From an uncultured Pelagibacteraceae bacterium (GTDB taxonomy: Bacteria; Pseudomonadota; Alphaproteobacteria; Pelagibacterales; Pelagibacteraceae): 64,000 nucleotides of DNA. Of the stretch, positions 26,777 to 36,806 are shown one piece after another. The translations under genes were made by a program, and so were the position numbers. Numbering within the stretch: position 1 is the first letter of the stretch; each line of letters opens with the position of its first letter. The notes below the pieces were generated by a model that saw only the letters and a list, made by a program, of their open reading frames with translations, was not told where the DNA came from and searched no databases. Where the stretch lies: contig CACGWQ010000004.1 of assembly GCA_902576815.1 (NCBI GenBank), positions 1 through 64,000 on the forward strand, given 5' to 3'.

Positions 26777-27748
26777 TTAGAATGCAAAACTTACTGATAC
26801 TTCATAACCTTCTTCATCGTTACTTGAATTACCAGCTACGTTATCAGTTGAGTTAAATGCACCACCAAATGTCATTGATCCCATTGTGTAAGAAACACTG
26901 AAACCTGATGACTCTTGGTCAACTAATGAAGTATTACCGTATTCATATTCATGAATACCGTAACTGACTGATAGATCATCGCTAACTGCGTAAGAAGCAG
27001 AATAAGCTAAAGTATCAGCATCACTAGTTACGCCACCTTGAACATCAGACTCTGCAGTTTGATATCCAACTGTTACTGGTCCATAAGCATATGTAATGAA
27101 CATAGTTTCTTGTTCATCAAATGCTGCAGAAGTTTCTTTGTTTTCACCTTCTGCGTAACCAATTGTTAATCCTTCTACACCTGTGTATGTAACACCAAAG
27201 TCAGAATATGACTCTACTACACCAGCTTCTTGGTTGTAGTATGATGCATATACACTTATAGAATCCGCGAAAGTGTTTGAGTAACTAAACATATCGTTTC
27301 CACCACCATCATCAGCAGCAGCACCGTTGTTATTTAGCACATCCCATACTTCTTCATAAGCGTGTGGCATCATATCATCATATTTTCCAACAGCTGTACT
27401 TCCGCCGTGACCAGCGAATGTTATTGTACCCATTTCATTCATATCGATTGAGATAGAGTGCGAGTCAAATGGACCGCCATCCATTGCACCTTGATCTAAC
27501 TCAAAGCTTGTTGACACAGTCATACCGTTATCCATTTCACCTGATGCAGTAAAAGTTACACTGTTACCCATTGTGAAACCGTTACCAGATGTATTTGACA
27601 ACGCTGTTGCAGCACTATCAGGATATGTCTCAGAAATGCTTGTTAAACCGATAGATGAACTACCAGAAACAGACATGTCTGCCATAGCTGATGTAGCTAC
27701 TAGGGAACCTGCAAGAGCAGTTAACCCTACTTTTTTTAGTTTGTTCAT
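26777..27748 (-). CDS. Outer-membrane porin
   Basis: This 323-aa porin-like protein has a clear signal peptide (MNKLKKVGLTALAGSLVATSAMA, cleaved before DMSVSG). A chain of amphipathic beta strands rich in Gly, Ser, Asp and aromatic residues follows, ending in VSVSFAF, whose terminal Phe is the BAM recognition signal. Repeated GLTIGYAEG- and GPVTVGYQTAE-type strand pairs fit a 16-strand general porin. Codon use is clearly less A/T-biased than its neighbours, a sign of high expression; major porins are among the most abundant SAR11 proteins. It has its own SD (AAGGAG), candidate promoter and terminator, so it is a single-gene transcript. Confidence 0.9.
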   Translation of the reverse strand: MNKLKKVGLTALAGSLVATSAMADMSVSGSSSIGLTSISETYPDSAATALSNTSGNGFTMGNSVTFTASGEMDNGMTVSTSFELDQGAMDGGPFDSHSISIDMNEMGTITFAGHGGSTAVGKYDDMMPHAYEEVWDVLNNNGAAADDGGGNDMFSYSNTFADSISVYASYYNQEAGVVESYSDFGVTYTGVEGLTIGYAEGENKETSAAFDEQETMFITYAYGPVTVGYQTAESDVQGGVTSDADTLAYSASYAVSDDLSVSYGIHEYEYGNTSLVDQESSGFSVSYTMGSMTFGGAFNSTDNVAGNSSNDEEGYEVSVSFAF

Positions 27749-27774
27749 ATTTATACTCCTTATGTATATAATTA

Positions 27775-27840
27775 ATTATAAACATTGCCAAATTACCAAA
27801 AAAATGTTGGAATTCTTGATTTTTTCATAGAATTACCAAA
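27775..27840 (-). promoter_or_regulatory. Candidate porin promoter/operator region with a 10-bp direct repeat
   Basis: On the minus strand a consensus -10 element TATAAT lies at 27780-27775, 27 bases before the porin start codon, with the SD site AAGGAG downstream. The 10-mer AATTACCAAA occurs at 27791-27800 and again at 27831-27840, exactly 40 bases apart (about four helical turns) and just upstream of the -10. No convincing -35 hexamer is present at 17 bases, so activation through the repeats is possible. This is inferred from position only. Confidence 0.45.
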
Positions 27841-27969
27841 TTAATGTGTATGTGTTGTATTTATGCATCACTTTTTACACTTATTATCCTTACCCTTTTC
27901 GATGTATTTAAAATATAAAATTGAAATTTAAGTTTAAATATTAGCAAATCGTATGTAATTAACACTATC

Positions 27970-28530
27970 ATGCAAAACAAATTAACATCAATTATAGTAG
28001 GATTTTTAATAATTCTTTTCCTAAACTCTTGTGCAGGCTTCAAACCAGGAGATGCTCGTAAAAACCCCCCAGATCCCAGAGAAAGGGTAAAAAGAAATAT
28101 TGAAGAAGGAAGAGGTTTTAGATTGATGGACTCTATAAACACTAGCGGAACAAATTTTGAATTTGCAACTTCAAACGAGTTATGGAGAGCAAGCTTGGAT
28201 ACCATTGATTTCATGCCTTTAGCTTTAGCAAATTATAGTGGAGGAATTTTAGTTACAGATTGGTATTCAGATGGTGGGAATAATAATGAGTCAATAAAAA
28301 TTTCAATTCGTTTTTTATCGAATGAAGTTAGAGCTGATGCGCTAGACATAAAGATCTTTTACAAACAATGTTCAAGTGTTTCACAATGCTCTGTTAGTGA
28401 AAGAGGTGGGCAGATAGAAAAAGAATTAAAAACAAAAATTTTAAGACAAGCAGCTATTTATGTAAAAATTAAAGAAGAAAACAAGGAATTCAAAGAATAC
28501 GAAGGTAGACTTGAAACCCCAGGTGATTAA
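27970..28530 (+). CDS. DUF3576-family lipoprotein
   Basis: This 186-aa protein of the DUF3576 family is common in alphaproteobacteria. The signal peptide ends in the lipobox LNSC (Cys21). The mature part contains [33 protein letters not shown], the family's most conserved stretch, and a conserved Arg-rich helix near [12 protein letters not shown]. It is upstream of leuS-lptE-holA, as in many alphaproteobacteria. It is presumed to sit in the outer membrane or periplasm and its molecular role is unknown. The ATG lies 221 bases from the divergent porin start. Confidence 0.9.
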   Translation: MQNKLTSIIVGFLIILFLNSCAGFKPGDARKNPPDPRERVKRNIEEGRGFRLMDSINTSGTNFEFATSNELWRASLDTIDFMPLALANYSGGILVTDWYSDGGNNNESIKISIRFLSNEVRADALDIKIFYKQCSSVSQCSVSERGGQIEKELKTKILRQAAIYVKIKEENKEFKEYEGRLETPGD

Positions 28531-28547
28531 GTGCAAAATCTTTTAAA

Positions 28548-31091
28548 GTGGAAAGATACAATTTTAAAACTGTAGAAAGAAAATGGCAAAATTTATGGGA
28601 GAAAAATAATTTTTTTTCTACCAAGCTAGATAAGACAAAGAAAAAATTTTATTGTCTTGAAATGTTTCCGTATCCATCAGGAAAAATTCATATGGGACAT
28701 GTTCGAAATTATACAATTGGTGACGTATTATCTAGATATAAAACTTTGGAGGGTTTCAATGTATTGCATCCAATGGGATGGGATGCTTTTGGTATGCCTG
28801 CAGAAAATGCAGCCAGAGATAATAATTTAGATCCAAAAGATTGGACAAACTCAAATATCGACACAATGAAAAAACAGCTAAAAAAACTTGGATTATCTAT
28901 AGATTGGGATCGCGAAATTTCAACATGTTCAGAAGATTACTACAAACATCAACAAACTTTTTTTCTAGAACTTCTTGAAAAAAAACTGGTCTACAGAAAA
29001 GAAAATTATGTTAATTGGGATCCAATAGATGAAACAGTTCTTGCAAATGAGCAAGTGATAGATGGAAAAGGATGGAGGTCAGGTGCTGTAGTTGAAAGAA
29101 AAAAATTAAGTCAATGGTTTTTCAACATTTCAAAATTTTCACAAGATTTATTAGATGGTTTAGAAAAATTAGATACATGGCCTAATAAAGTAAAAACTAT
29201 GCAAAAAAATTGGATTGGTAAATCATTTGGATGTGAAATAGAGTTTAAAGTTGAGGGAAATCTTCCAGTTGAAAAGATTAAATGTTTTACTACCAGACCG
29301 GATACACTTTTTGGATTTTCTTTTTTAGCACTATCAGTTGATCATGAGGTATCAAAATACTTCATAGATGATGAGGAATTCATTAAATTTAAAGAAGAGT
29401 GTTCGAAAATGGGTACCACTGAAGAGGCTATAGCAGTTGGGGAAAAGATAGGCTTTAAAACTGGTCTTGAGGCCATAAATCCTTTAAAACCAAATGAAAA
29501 GGTACCGATTTATTTCGCTAATTTCGTTTTAATGGATTATGGATTTGGAGCAGTATTTGGCTGTCCAGCACATGATCAAAGAGACTTCGATTTTGCTAAG
29601 AAATATAAACTTGATATCAAAACAGTTGTAAGACCTTTTGATAAAGATGATACATTTAAAGTAGATGACGAATCCTATCCTGGTGCAGGAATATTAATAA
29701 ATTCAGAATTTCTAAATGGTCTTGAAGCTCCGAAAGATTCGGTCACCAAAACTATAGAAATATTAGAGAAGAAAAAATTGGGCAATAAACAAATTAATTA
29801 TAGACTAAAAGACTGGGGTGTTTCTAGGCAAAGATACTGGGGTTGTCCTATACCAATAGTTTATGATGAAAAAGGAAAAATACATCCAGTTCCTAAATCT
29901 ATGTTGCCAGTAAAATTACCAGAAAATATAGACCTTAATGTCAAAGGTAATCCTCTAGATAATCAAAAATCATGGAAGGAAGTGACTATAGATGGGAAAA
30001 AGTACACAAGAGAAACTGATACACTTGATACCTTTGTATGTTCATCCTGGTATTATTTAAGATTTTGCTCTCCTAATGAGAGAAGCTATGGTTTTAAAAA
30101 AGAAGAAATAGATTATTGGATGCCAGTCGATCAATATATAGGTGGAGTTGAGCATGCAATATTGCATTTATTGTACTCAAGATTTTTTACAAGAGCGATA
30201 AATTATGAAAACAAAAATTTTAACGTAACTGAACCATTTAAAAGTTTATTCACTCAAGGCATGGTGTGTCATGAGACTTATAAGGATAAGGATAATAATT
30301 GGTTAAGTCCCGATCAGGTAGAAAAAGTTAATAACAAATACTTTATTAAGGGTAGAAATAATGAAATTGTAAAAGTGGGGCCCTCAGAGTCAATGTCTAA
30401 ATCAAAAAAAAATGTAATTGATCCTGAATTTATAATTGAAAATTATGGTGCTGACTCTGTTAGACTATTTATTTTATCAGACAGTCCTCCGGAAAAAGAT
30501 GTACAATGGTCAGAACAAGGAATGGTGTCTTCGTATAAGTTTATTCAAAAATTATGGACGTTGCATAATGAAATAATGATAAATATAAAAAAAGAAAATT
30601 TAGGTGAAATCGATTTAAAAATTGAAAAATTTACTAACCAGACGATAGCAAAGATAACTAATAATTTAGATAAATTTAATTATAATGTAATTATAGCAAA
30701 TATGTACGAAACATATAATTATTTAGCTAATTATATAAAAAATAGTAAAAATATAAAAAATTTATCTGAAAATTATAAGAAAATACTAATTTGTTTTTCA
30801 CCTATAATACCTCATTTCTCAAGTGAATGTTTAAGTGATCTTGGTAGCGAAGGTAATTTGAATTGGCCAAAATATGATGAAAATCTTTTAGAAAACGATA
30901 AAATTAATGTTGTTATACAAATAAATGGAAAAAAAAGGACTGTTTTAAACGTGAACAAAGGTATTGAAGAAACAAAACTTTTGGAAACTGTAAAAAAAGA
31001 TAAAATGACAAGTAAATATTTAATTAATATTAGTATAAAAAAAATTATCTATATCCAAGATAGGTTAATGAATATTTTAATAAATGATTAG
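28548..31091 (+). CDS. leuS: Leucyl-tRNA synthetase
   Basis: LeuS is a class I synthetase that charges tRNA-Leu and edits mischarged products. The 847-aa protein begins with GTG ([14 protein letters not shown]). The HIGH motif is [17 protein letters not shown] (about 41-57). The CP1 editing domain includes [14 protein letters not shown] and [14 protein letters not shown], and the KMSKS motif is ESMSKSKKN (about 614-622). It overlaps lptE by eight bases, the conserved alphaproteobacterial leuS-lptE-holA arrangement. Confidence 0.98.
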   Translation: MERYNFKTVERKWQNLWEKNNFFSTKLDKTKKKFYCLEMFPYPSGKIHMGHVRNYTIGDVLSRYKTLEGFNVLHPMGWDAFGMPAENAARDNNLDPKDWTNSNIDTMKKQLKKLGLSIDWDREISTCSEDYYKHQQTFFLELLEKKLVYRKENYVNWDPIDETVLANEQVIDGKGWRSGAVVERKKLSQWFFNISKFSQDLLDGLEKLDTWPNKVKTMQKNWIGKSFGCEIEFKVEGNLPVEKIKCFTTRPDTLFGFSFLALSVDHEVSKYFIDDEEFIKFKEECSKMGTTEEAIAVGEKIGFKTGLEAINPLKPNEKVPIYFANFVLMDYGFGAVFGCPAHDQRDFDFAKKYKLDIKTVVRPFDKDDTFKVDDESYPGAGILINSEFLNGLEAPKDSVTKTIEILEKKKLGNKQINYRLKDWGVSRQRYWGCPIPIVYDEKGKIHPVPKSMLPVKLPENIDLNVKGNPLDNQKSWKEVTIDGKKYTRETDTLDTFVCSSWYYLRFCSPNERSYGFKKEEIDYWMPVDQYIGGVEHAILHLLYSRFFTRAINYENKNFNVTEPFKSLFTQGMVCHETYKDKDNNWLSPDQVEKVNNKYFIKGRNNEIVKVGPSESMSKSKKNVIDPEFIIENYGADSVRLFILSDSPPEKDVQWSEQGMVSSYKFIQKLWTLHNEIMINIKKENLGEIDLKIEKFTNQTIAKITNNLDKFNYNVIIANMYETYNYLANYIKNSKNIKNLSENYKKILICFSPIIPHFSSECLSDLGSEGNLNWPKYDENLLENDKINVVIQINGKKRTVLNVNKGIEETKLLETVKKDKMTSKYLINISIKKIIYIQDRLMNILIND

Positions 31092-31557
31092 ATTTATAAA
31101 TACAATATTTGTTTTATTATTTATTACAAGTTGTGGGTATAGTCCAATGTTAGCGGGAAAGGATTATCCTTTTATTATAAATGATATAAAAGTCGAAGGA
31201 AACAAAAGAAAAGTTAATTCTTTACTTATAAATAATTTAAAAAATTCTATAAGCAAAAGAGATAAGGGAGAAGCTATCAATAAAATTAAATATGACTTGG
31301 AAATTATTACCAACTTTTCAAGATCAGTAATTTCTAGCGACTCGAAAGGTGATCCAACTACTTTTGAGCAAAATATTGAGGTTGAAGTTATAATTTTTAA
31401 AGATGGAAACATGTTGAAGGAAGTTACTATAAAAAAGAAAAATACTTATAATAATTTAGAGGATAAATTTGAACTAGAAAAATACGAAGATAATTTAATA
31501 GAAAATTTGTGTTATAATATTGCCGATAGAATAATGACGATTCTTTCAAATGTTTAA
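31084..31557 (+). CDS. lptE: LPS-assembly lipoprotein LptE
   Basis: LptE is the lipoprotein partner that plugs the LptD barrel and helps place lipopolysaccharide in the outer membrane. The 157-aa protein has a short signal peptide with lipobox ITSC (Cys17) followed by GYSPML, the common LptE opening, and a mixed alpha/beta domain with low sequence conservation. Assignment rests mainly on the lipobox/GYxP start and on its position between leuS and holA. The stop overlaps the holA ATG (TAATG). Confidence 0.88.
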   Translation: MIRFINTIFVLLFITSCGYSPMLAGKDYPFIINDIKVEGNKRKVNSLLINNLKNSISKRDKGEAINKIKYDLEIITNFSRSVISSDSKGDPTTFEQNIEVEVIIFKDGNMLKEVTIKKKNTYNNLEDKFELEKYEDNLIENLCYNIADRIMTILSNV

Positions 31558-32531
31558 TGATATATAAACCACATGAAATAAGTAATAAATCTATTACAAA
31601 GGGCATATTATTATTACACGGCCTTAATGAAGGGTACAAAATTGAAATAATTAAATCACTATGTGAGGCTAGAAAGAATTCTGAAATAATAAAATATGAG
31701 GAAAATGAAGCAATAAGTAACAAAGAGAATGTTTTTAAGGAATTGAATAACCAATCTTTATTTATTCAAGAAAAAACAATTATAATAAGTAGAATTTCTA
31801 ATAAATTTTATAATTTTGTTGAAGATATTAAAGATCTAAATTTTAATAATATATTGATAATTCTAAATTCAGATAGTTTAGAAAAAAAATCAAAATTAAG
31901 GCAATTGATTGAAAAGCATAAATTGCACTCATGTATTGCTTTTTATGAAGATAATGCCGATACGTTATTAAGAATTATTGATAAACGATTAAATGAAAAT
32001 AAAATTAAATTATCAAATGAAAGTAAATCATTAATTATTGAAAGAAGTAGTGGCGATAGAATAAATCTATTAAATGAATTAGATAAAATAATAAACTTAA
32101 GTTTAACAAAAAGTAAGATTGAAATAGATGATGTTATGCAATTAAGTAACATGAGTAGTGATTACAGTGTTTTTGAATTAGTTGAGAATTATTTATCAAA
32201 AAATAAGAAAAAAATAGCAAAAATATTAAATGAAAGTAATTATAAAAATGAGGACTGCGTATTAATAACAAGAACACTATTAAATAGATTAAAGAGATTA
32301 TTAAAATTATCATCAAACTTCGAAAAAAATAACAATGTTAGCTTAACAATATCAACTTTTAAACCACCAATTTTTTGGAAAGAAAAGGAAATTGTTGCAA
32401 AACAAATACGTTTATGGGACTCAAAAAATATAAGAGAAAAAATATATGAAATTTACGATTTAGAAATAAATATTAAAAAAAATACTTATAATTCTTTTAA
32501 TATTCTCTCAGATTTTGTTTTAAATTTTTAG
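31557..32531 (+). CDS. holA: DNA polymerase III delta subunit
   Basis: HolA is the wrench subunit of the clamp loader that opens the beta sliding clamp. The 324-aa protein follows the family's pattern: an N-terminal domain with GILLLHGLNEGYKIEIIKSL (a degenerate P-loop region), LIIERSSGDRINLLNELDKI near 160-180 and a C-terminal all-helical collar domain with FKPPIFWKEKEIVAKQIRLW. It is placed after leuS-lptE as in other alphaproteobacteria. It converges with parB, overlapping by four bases. Confidence 0.93.
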   Translation: MIYKPHEISNKSITKGILLLHGLNEGYKIEIIKSLCEARKNSEIIKYEENEAISNKENVFKELNNQSLFIQEKTIIISRISNKFYNFVEDIKDLNFNNILIILNSDSLEKKSKLRQLIEKHKLHSCIAFYEDNADTLLRIIDKRLNENKIKLSNESKSLIIERSSGDRINLLNELDKIINLSLTKSKIEIDDVMQLSNMSSDYSVFELVENYLSKNKKKIAKILNESNYKNEDCVLITRTLLNRLKRLLKLSSNFEKNNNVSLTISTFKPPIFWKEKEIVAKQIRLWDSKNIREKIYEIYDLEINIKKNTYNSFNILSDFVLNF

Positions 32532-33379
32532 TAATTCTCTTTAATAATTTTAATCAATCTCTCTAATTGATCTAGTTCTTTGTATTCTAAAATAAAGGCT
32601 CCACTATTATTTTTTTTATTTTTTAAAAAAACATTCAGACCAGTTTTCTCTGACAATTCCTTTTCTAAATTAACAATATTAACATCTCTTTTTAAGTTTG
32701 ATCTTAAAGAGGAGTGTTTTAATAGTCTTATTAAATTTTCAGTTTGCCTGACAGACAATTTTTTTGATATTATCTTATCGGCTATTATATCTGCATTTTC
32801 TACCCCGACCAATACTTTAGCATGCCCATAAGATAAGTTACCTTCGACAATATAGTTTTTTAATTTTTCTGATAGGCTCAATAATCGCAAACAATTTGAA
32901 ATATGAGATCTGCTTTTCCCAATAAATTTTGAAACCTTGTATTGATCATAACTAAATTCATCAATAAGTCGCTGGTAGCTAGTCGCCTCTTCAATAATAT
33001 TTAAATCTTTTCTTTGAACATTTTCTATGATTGCAAATTCCAGTGATTTCAAATTATCGATATCGATTATTATTACAGGTATCTCATGTAAACCTGCTCT
33101 CTGGGCTGCTTGCCATCTTCTTTCTCCAGCGACAATCTCATATTTACCGTTTTCATCTTTTGAATGTCTAACAATAATTGGTTGTAATATACCTCTTTCT
33201 TTTATTGAATTAGCTAACTCCTCTAGATCCAAATTATCAAATTTTTTTCTTGGTTGAAACTTGTTAGGTATAATTGAACTTATAGACATTTTATTTGTCT
33301 CTTGCTTTAAGTTTGAGTCCCCTATCAATGATGACAGTCCTCTACCTAATCCCCTTTTATTCTTGAAAGGATTAATCAC
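32528..33379 (-). CDS. parB: Chromosome partitioning protein ParB
   Basis: ParB is a CTP-dependent DNA clamp that loads at parS sites and segregates the origin region. The 283-aa protein starts with GTG inside a GTGA overlap with parA. It has KRGLGRGLSSLIGD (9-22), the arginine-rich GERRWQAAQRAGL motif of the CTPase domain (about 93-105), the helix-turn-helix KVSKFIGKSRSHISNCLRLL and the central domain LSYGHAKVLVG. The C-terminal dimerisation domain runs from about 240. Two matching parS sites lie 1.4 and 1.8 kb upstream. Confidence 0.97.
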   Translation of the reverse strand: MINPFKNKRGLGRGLSSLIGDSNLKQETNKMSISSIIPNKFQPRKKFDNLDLEELANSIKERGILQPIIVRHSKDENGKYEIVAGERRWQAAQRAGLHEIPVIIIDIDNLKSLEFAIIENVQRKDLNIIEEATSYQRLIDEFSYDQYKVSKFIGKSRSHISNCLRLLSLSEKLKNYIVEGNLSYGHAKVLVGVENADIIADKIISKKLSVRQTENLIRLLKHSSLRSNLKRDVNIVNLEKELSEKTGLNVFLKNKKNNSGAFILEYKELDQLERLIKIIKENY

Positions 33380-34176
33380 GCAGCACTCTCCACTTGTTTG
33401 TCCTGTTCTAAAAATTCCTCAGTAAATTTGAAGTAAGCCTTGCTACCTGGACAAATCTTATCGTACAATAATACTGGTATACCATGAGATGGGGCCTCTG
33501 AGAGCCTAACATTTCTTGGAACCGCAGTAGAGTATACTTTTTCCTTAAAATAATTTCTTGCTTCTATCTCAACTTGTCCTGAGAGCTTATTTCTTTTATC
33601 AAACATTGTAAGAAGTATCCCCCTTATCTCTAGTGATGGATTTAAGTTAAACTTTATTCTATCGATTGTTTTCATAAGTTGAGTTAACCCCTCCAATGCA
33701 AAAAATTCTGTCTGAAGTGGTACTACTAAAGCATCCGAAGCCACTAATGCCATAATTGTCAGCAGACTTAGTGATGGAGGGCAATCGATTAAGATATAAT
33801 CATATGACGCTCCAGAATCATTTAAAATCGGGGTTAATTCATCTTTCAATTTAAAAGCTCTACGATTATCTCCGGCTGTTTCTACCTCAAGTCCTGATAA
33901 ATCTACATTAGATGTGATTAAATTCAGGTTGTCAAAATTTGTTTCTTGGACTACTTCTAAAATTTTTTTATTTCCATTAAGGACACTATAAATAGTGGTT
34001 TCCGAATTTGTAGTATTTGATAGACCGAGACCAGTTGTTGCATTTCCTTGAGGATCAAGGTCTATGACTAATATTTTTTTTCCTTTCATAGACAAACCAG
34101 CCGCAAGATTGATTACTGTAGTAGTCTTCCCAACACCTCCTTTTTGATTTATTACCGAAATAATTTTTTTATCCAT
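33376..34176 (-). CDS. parA: Chromosome partitioning ATPase ParA
   Basis: ParA is a deviant-Walker ATPase that moves ParB-parS complexes. The 266-aa protein shows KGGVGKTTTVINLAAGLS (12-29, signature lysine at the start of the P-loop), VIDLDPQGNATTGLGL and YILIDCPPSLSLLTIMAL. The order mnmG-rsmG-parA-parB is the classic origin-proximal cluster. It is separated by 35 T-rich bases from rsmG and coupled to parB. Confidence 0.98.
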   Translation of the reverse strand: MDKKIISVINQKGGVGKTTTVINLAAGLSMKGKKILVIDLDPQGNATTGLGLSNTTNSETTIYSVLNGNKKILEVVQETNFDNLNLITSNVDLSGLEVETAGDNRRAFKLKDELTPILNDSGASYDYILIDCPPSLSLLTIMALVASDALVVPLQTEFFALEGLTQLMKTIDRIKFNLNPSLEIRGILLTMFDKRNKLSGQVEIEARNYFKEKVYSTAVPRNVRLSEAPSHGIPVLLYDKICPGSKAYFKFTEEFLEQDKQVESAA

Positions 34177-34211
34177 TTTTTTTTAATTTTTTATTTTTTT
34201 ATTTAATTTTT

Positions 34212-34862
34212 TCATTTTGAAATTTTTTTTTCTCTTAGGTTGGAAATTTTAACAATTACAGATTCATCGTTTGTTAAACTTCTTTTTTCCTCATAATCAA
34301 ATTTCCATGTTTCGAGAGCATCATCTAAAATTTTTTTTCCACTTTTGCCTAAAAACAAAATAATATACTTAAAATTTTTAAAATTATTTTTTGCGATTTG
34401 GAAAATTATAGGCAAAGGTTTAAATGCTCTTGAAATAATTACGTCTGTACATAAATTTTTTTCGTTAAAAATATTTTTTTGATGAATTTCTGAGTTTAAA
34501 TTAAATTTTTTTGTCATTTCTTTTAAAAAAACACTCTTGTGATAGCTTTTTTCATAGAAAATTAGCTTAAATAGTGGTTTTTTTGGTTTCATCAATATAC
34601 CCAAAACTATACCAGGTAGCCCAGCTCCCGACCCAAGATCTGTACATATTTTGATATCATTTTTATCAATAAAATCAATAGTTTGTGCACTATCTTCAAT
34701 ATGCCTTGAATTTATTGATTTTTCTGTGCTTTTGCTGATTAAATTTATGCTTTTATTTTTTGAGATAATCGCTTTTGAGTAATCTTCAAGTTCTTTGTAT
34801 GTTTCACGTGAAACATTTGTGAGTTTAAAATTATATATTTTTATAAAATTCGAATCAATCAA
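34212..34862 (-). CDS. rsmG: 16S rRNA (guanine527-N7)-methyltransferase
   Basis: RsmG (GidB) methylates G527 of 16S rRNA with SAM. The 216-aa protein has the SAM-binding motif [15 protein letters not shown] (about 72-86) and [13 protein letters not shown]. It begins with a TTG in a TTGA overlap with mnmG. Its N-terminal NVSRETY is encoded by a perfect parS site, an arrangement known in other alphaproteobacteria, where the site and the VSRET motif are conserved together. Confidence 0.96.
   Translation of the reverse strand: MIDSNFIKIYNFKLTNVSRETYKELEDYSKAIISKNKSINLISKSTEKSINSRHIEDSAQTIDFIDKNDIKICTDLGSGAGLPGIVLGILMKPKKPLFKLIFYEKSYHKSVFLKEMTKKFNLNSEIHQKNIFNEKNLCTDVIISRAFKPLPIIFQIAKNNFKNFKYIILFLGKSGKKILDDALETWKFDYEEKRSLTNDESVIVKISNLREKKISK
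34800..34815. promoter_or_regulatory. parS site 1 (perfect consensus), inside rsmG
   Basis: The 16-mer TGTTTCACGTGAAACA is a perfect palindrome and an exact match to the general bacterial parS consensus bound by ParB. It encodes VSRET of RsmG and lies 1.4 kb from the parB gene and 7 kb from the putative origin. Confidence 0.95.
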
Positions 34863-36736
34863 GCTATATGCTTAATAGACTTTCTTTTAAGATGAGACAA
34901 CAAAATATATACTGCTGCAGGTGTAATTCCATCAATTCTCAAGGCCTGACCCATTGTTTTAGGTCTAATTTTCTTGAATTTTGACTTTACCTCATTAGAT
35001 AGTCCAGAAAAATCATCATAATTAAGGTTATTTGGAATAATTAAATTTTCATCTCTTTTAAAAGCCAAAATATCTGATTTCTGTTTTTTTAAATAACCTT
35101 TATAATGTGAATTAATTTCTAATTGCTCATCTATTTCACGTGAAACATACTTAATTTCAGGCCAAATTTCTCTTATTTTAAACATATTTACTGATTTTTG
35201 TCCTAATACCTGATTTGCAGACCTACTAATTCCATCTTTTGCTATATTAATCCCAAATCTTTCTACTTTTGAAGGAGTTATCTTTAATTTATCCATTTGA
35301 TTCTGAATTTTTGATAATTGAAGGTATTTCTCTTTATATATTCTCTTTCTTTCTTTATTTACAATTCCGATTTTTATGCCTTTTTTAGTTAATCTCACAT
35401 CTGCATTATCAGATCTTAACGAAAGTCTATATTCAGCTCTTGATGTGAACATCCTGTAAGGTTCTGCTACACCTTTAGTTACGAGGTCATCTATCATAAC
35501 ACCTATATACGCCTCTGATCTATCTAAAATAAATGGTTCTTCACCTTTAAAAGCAAGAGCTGCATTTGCCCCTGCTATCAATCCTTGCGCAGCTGCTTCT
35601 TCATATCCTGTTGTTCCATTGATTTGGCCTGCAAGATATAGATTTTTTATTTTTTTAGTCTCTAATGTTAAAAAAAGTTCCCTTGGGTCAACAAAATCGT
35701 ATTCAATAGCATATCCAGGCCTTAAAATTTTAACGTTTTCTAAACCATTGATTTTATTGCATATTTCTTGTTGTACATCAGCTGGTAAAGATGTTGAAAT
35801 ACCATTTGGATAAATTGTGTGATCATTTAAGCCTTCTGGTTCTAGAAAAATTTGATGTCTCTGCTTATCTGCAAATTTTTTTATTTTATCCTCTATAGAT
35901 GGGCAATATCTTGGACCAACTCCTTTTATGCTTCCAGAATACATAGCGCTTCGCTTTATATTTTTTGAAATAATTTTATGAACTTCATCATTTGTATAAG
36001 TGATACGACATGAAATTTGTTTATTAAAATTTTTTTTAGTTAAGAATGAAAAGAAGTATGGATCATCATCTGCATGTTGCTCCTCTAAGCTTTCAAAATT
36101 TATTGTACGGGCATCTAATCTTGGGGGAGTTCCAGTTTTTAATCGTCCAATTTTAAATTCATATTTTTCTAATTGCTCGCTCAAACCTGTTGAAGGTTTC
36201 TCATTAAATCTTCCAGCGGGAGTTTTTTCCTCACCAATATGAATTAAACCATTTAAAAAAGTGCCAGTTGTTAAAATTATCTTTGATGATATGATTTCTT
36301 TACCAGATTGCGTTTTAAAACCAATTAAACTGTTATTTAGAAAATTAAATCTAATTACAGGATCTGAAAAAATGCTTAAATTACAGTAGTTTACAAGTTT
36401 TTCTTGCATATATTTTTTATATAGAGATCTATCACTTTGTGTTCTTGGTCCTCTCACAGCTGGGCCCCTGCTTCTATTAAGCAATCTAAATTGTATACCT
36501 GATTTATCTGCTACAACCCCCATGACACCATCTAATGCATCTATCTCTCTAACCAGATGCCCTTTGCCCAAACCTCCGATGGCTGGGTTACAAGACATTT
36601 CTCCAATGGTATCAAATTTGTGTGTGAATAGGGCAGTGTTAACTCCCAATCTTGCTGATGCTGTTGCTGCTTCACAACCTGCATGTCCACCTCCTATTAC
36701 AACAACATCAAAAGATAATTCATTTTTCATAGACAT
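34859..36736 (-). CDS. mnmG: tRNA uridine-34 carboxymethylaminomethylation enzyme MnmG (GidA)
   Basis: MnmG is the FAD-dependent partner of MnmE that modifies wobble U34 of several tRNAs. The 625-aa protein has the FAD-binding [17 protein letters not shown] (14-30), the family signatures [19 protein letters not shown] and LNGLIHIGE, and the C-terminal MnmE- and tRNA-binding domain with [19 protein letters not shown]. The start is the ATG at 36736. It is encoded 70 bases downstream of mnmE on the same strand, so both partners of the modifying complex are produced together. A parS site is embedded in its coding sequence. Confidence 0.98.
   Translation of the reverse strand: MSMKNELSFDVVVIGGGHAGCEAATASARLGVNTALFTHKFDTIGEMSCNPAIGGLGKGHLVREIDALDGVMGVVADKSGIQFRLLNRSRGPAVRGPRTQSDRSLYKKYMQEKLVNYCNLSIFSDPVIRFNFLNNSLIGFKTQSGKEIISSKIILTTGTFLNGLIHIGEEKTPAGRFNEKPSTGLSEQLEKYEFKIGRLKTGTPPRLDARTINFESLEEQHADDDPYFFSFLTKKNFNKQISCRITYTNDEVHKIISKNIKRSAMYSGSIKGVGPRYCPSIEDKIKKFADKQRHQIFLEPEGLNDHTIYPNGISTSLPADVQQEICNKINGLENVKILRPGYAIEYDFVDPRELFLTLETKKIKNLYLAGQINGTTGYEEAAAQGLIAGANAALAFKGEEPFILDRSEAYIGVMIDDLVTKGVAEPYRMFTSRAEYRLSLRSDNADVRLTKKGIKIGIVNKERKRIYKEKYLQLSKIQNQMDKLKITPSKVERFGINIAKDGISRSANQVLGQKSVNMFKIREIWPEIKYVSREIDEQLEINSHYKGYLKKQKSDILAFKRDENLIIPNNLNYDDFSGLSNEVKSKFKKIRPKTMGQALRIDGITPAAVYILLSHLKRKSIKHIA
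35132..35147. promoter_or_regulatory. parS site 2 (15/16 match), inside mnmG
   Basis: The 16-mer TATTTCACGTGAAACA differs from the parS consensus only at the second base. It encodes VSRE in the MnmG C-terminal half. It is 332 bases from parS site 1, so ParB clamps loaded at the two sites could readily merge into one complex. Confidence 0.87.
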
Positions 36737-36776
36737 AATCTATTATCGAAATTAAAATTTACAAGAAAACACTTAA

Positions 36777-36795
36777 AAATGTTTAAAAAACATTT
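36777..36795 (-). terminator. Weak AT-rich hairpin between mnmE and mnmG
   Basis: AAATGTTT-AAA-AAACATTT forms an 8-bp stem with one G-C pair per arm. On the minus strand it is followed by TTAAG, with no long T run. It may slow polymerase or stabilise RNA between mnmE and mnmG, but it is a poor terminator. Confidence 0.35.
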
Positions 36796-36806
36796 ATTAT
36801 CAACGA

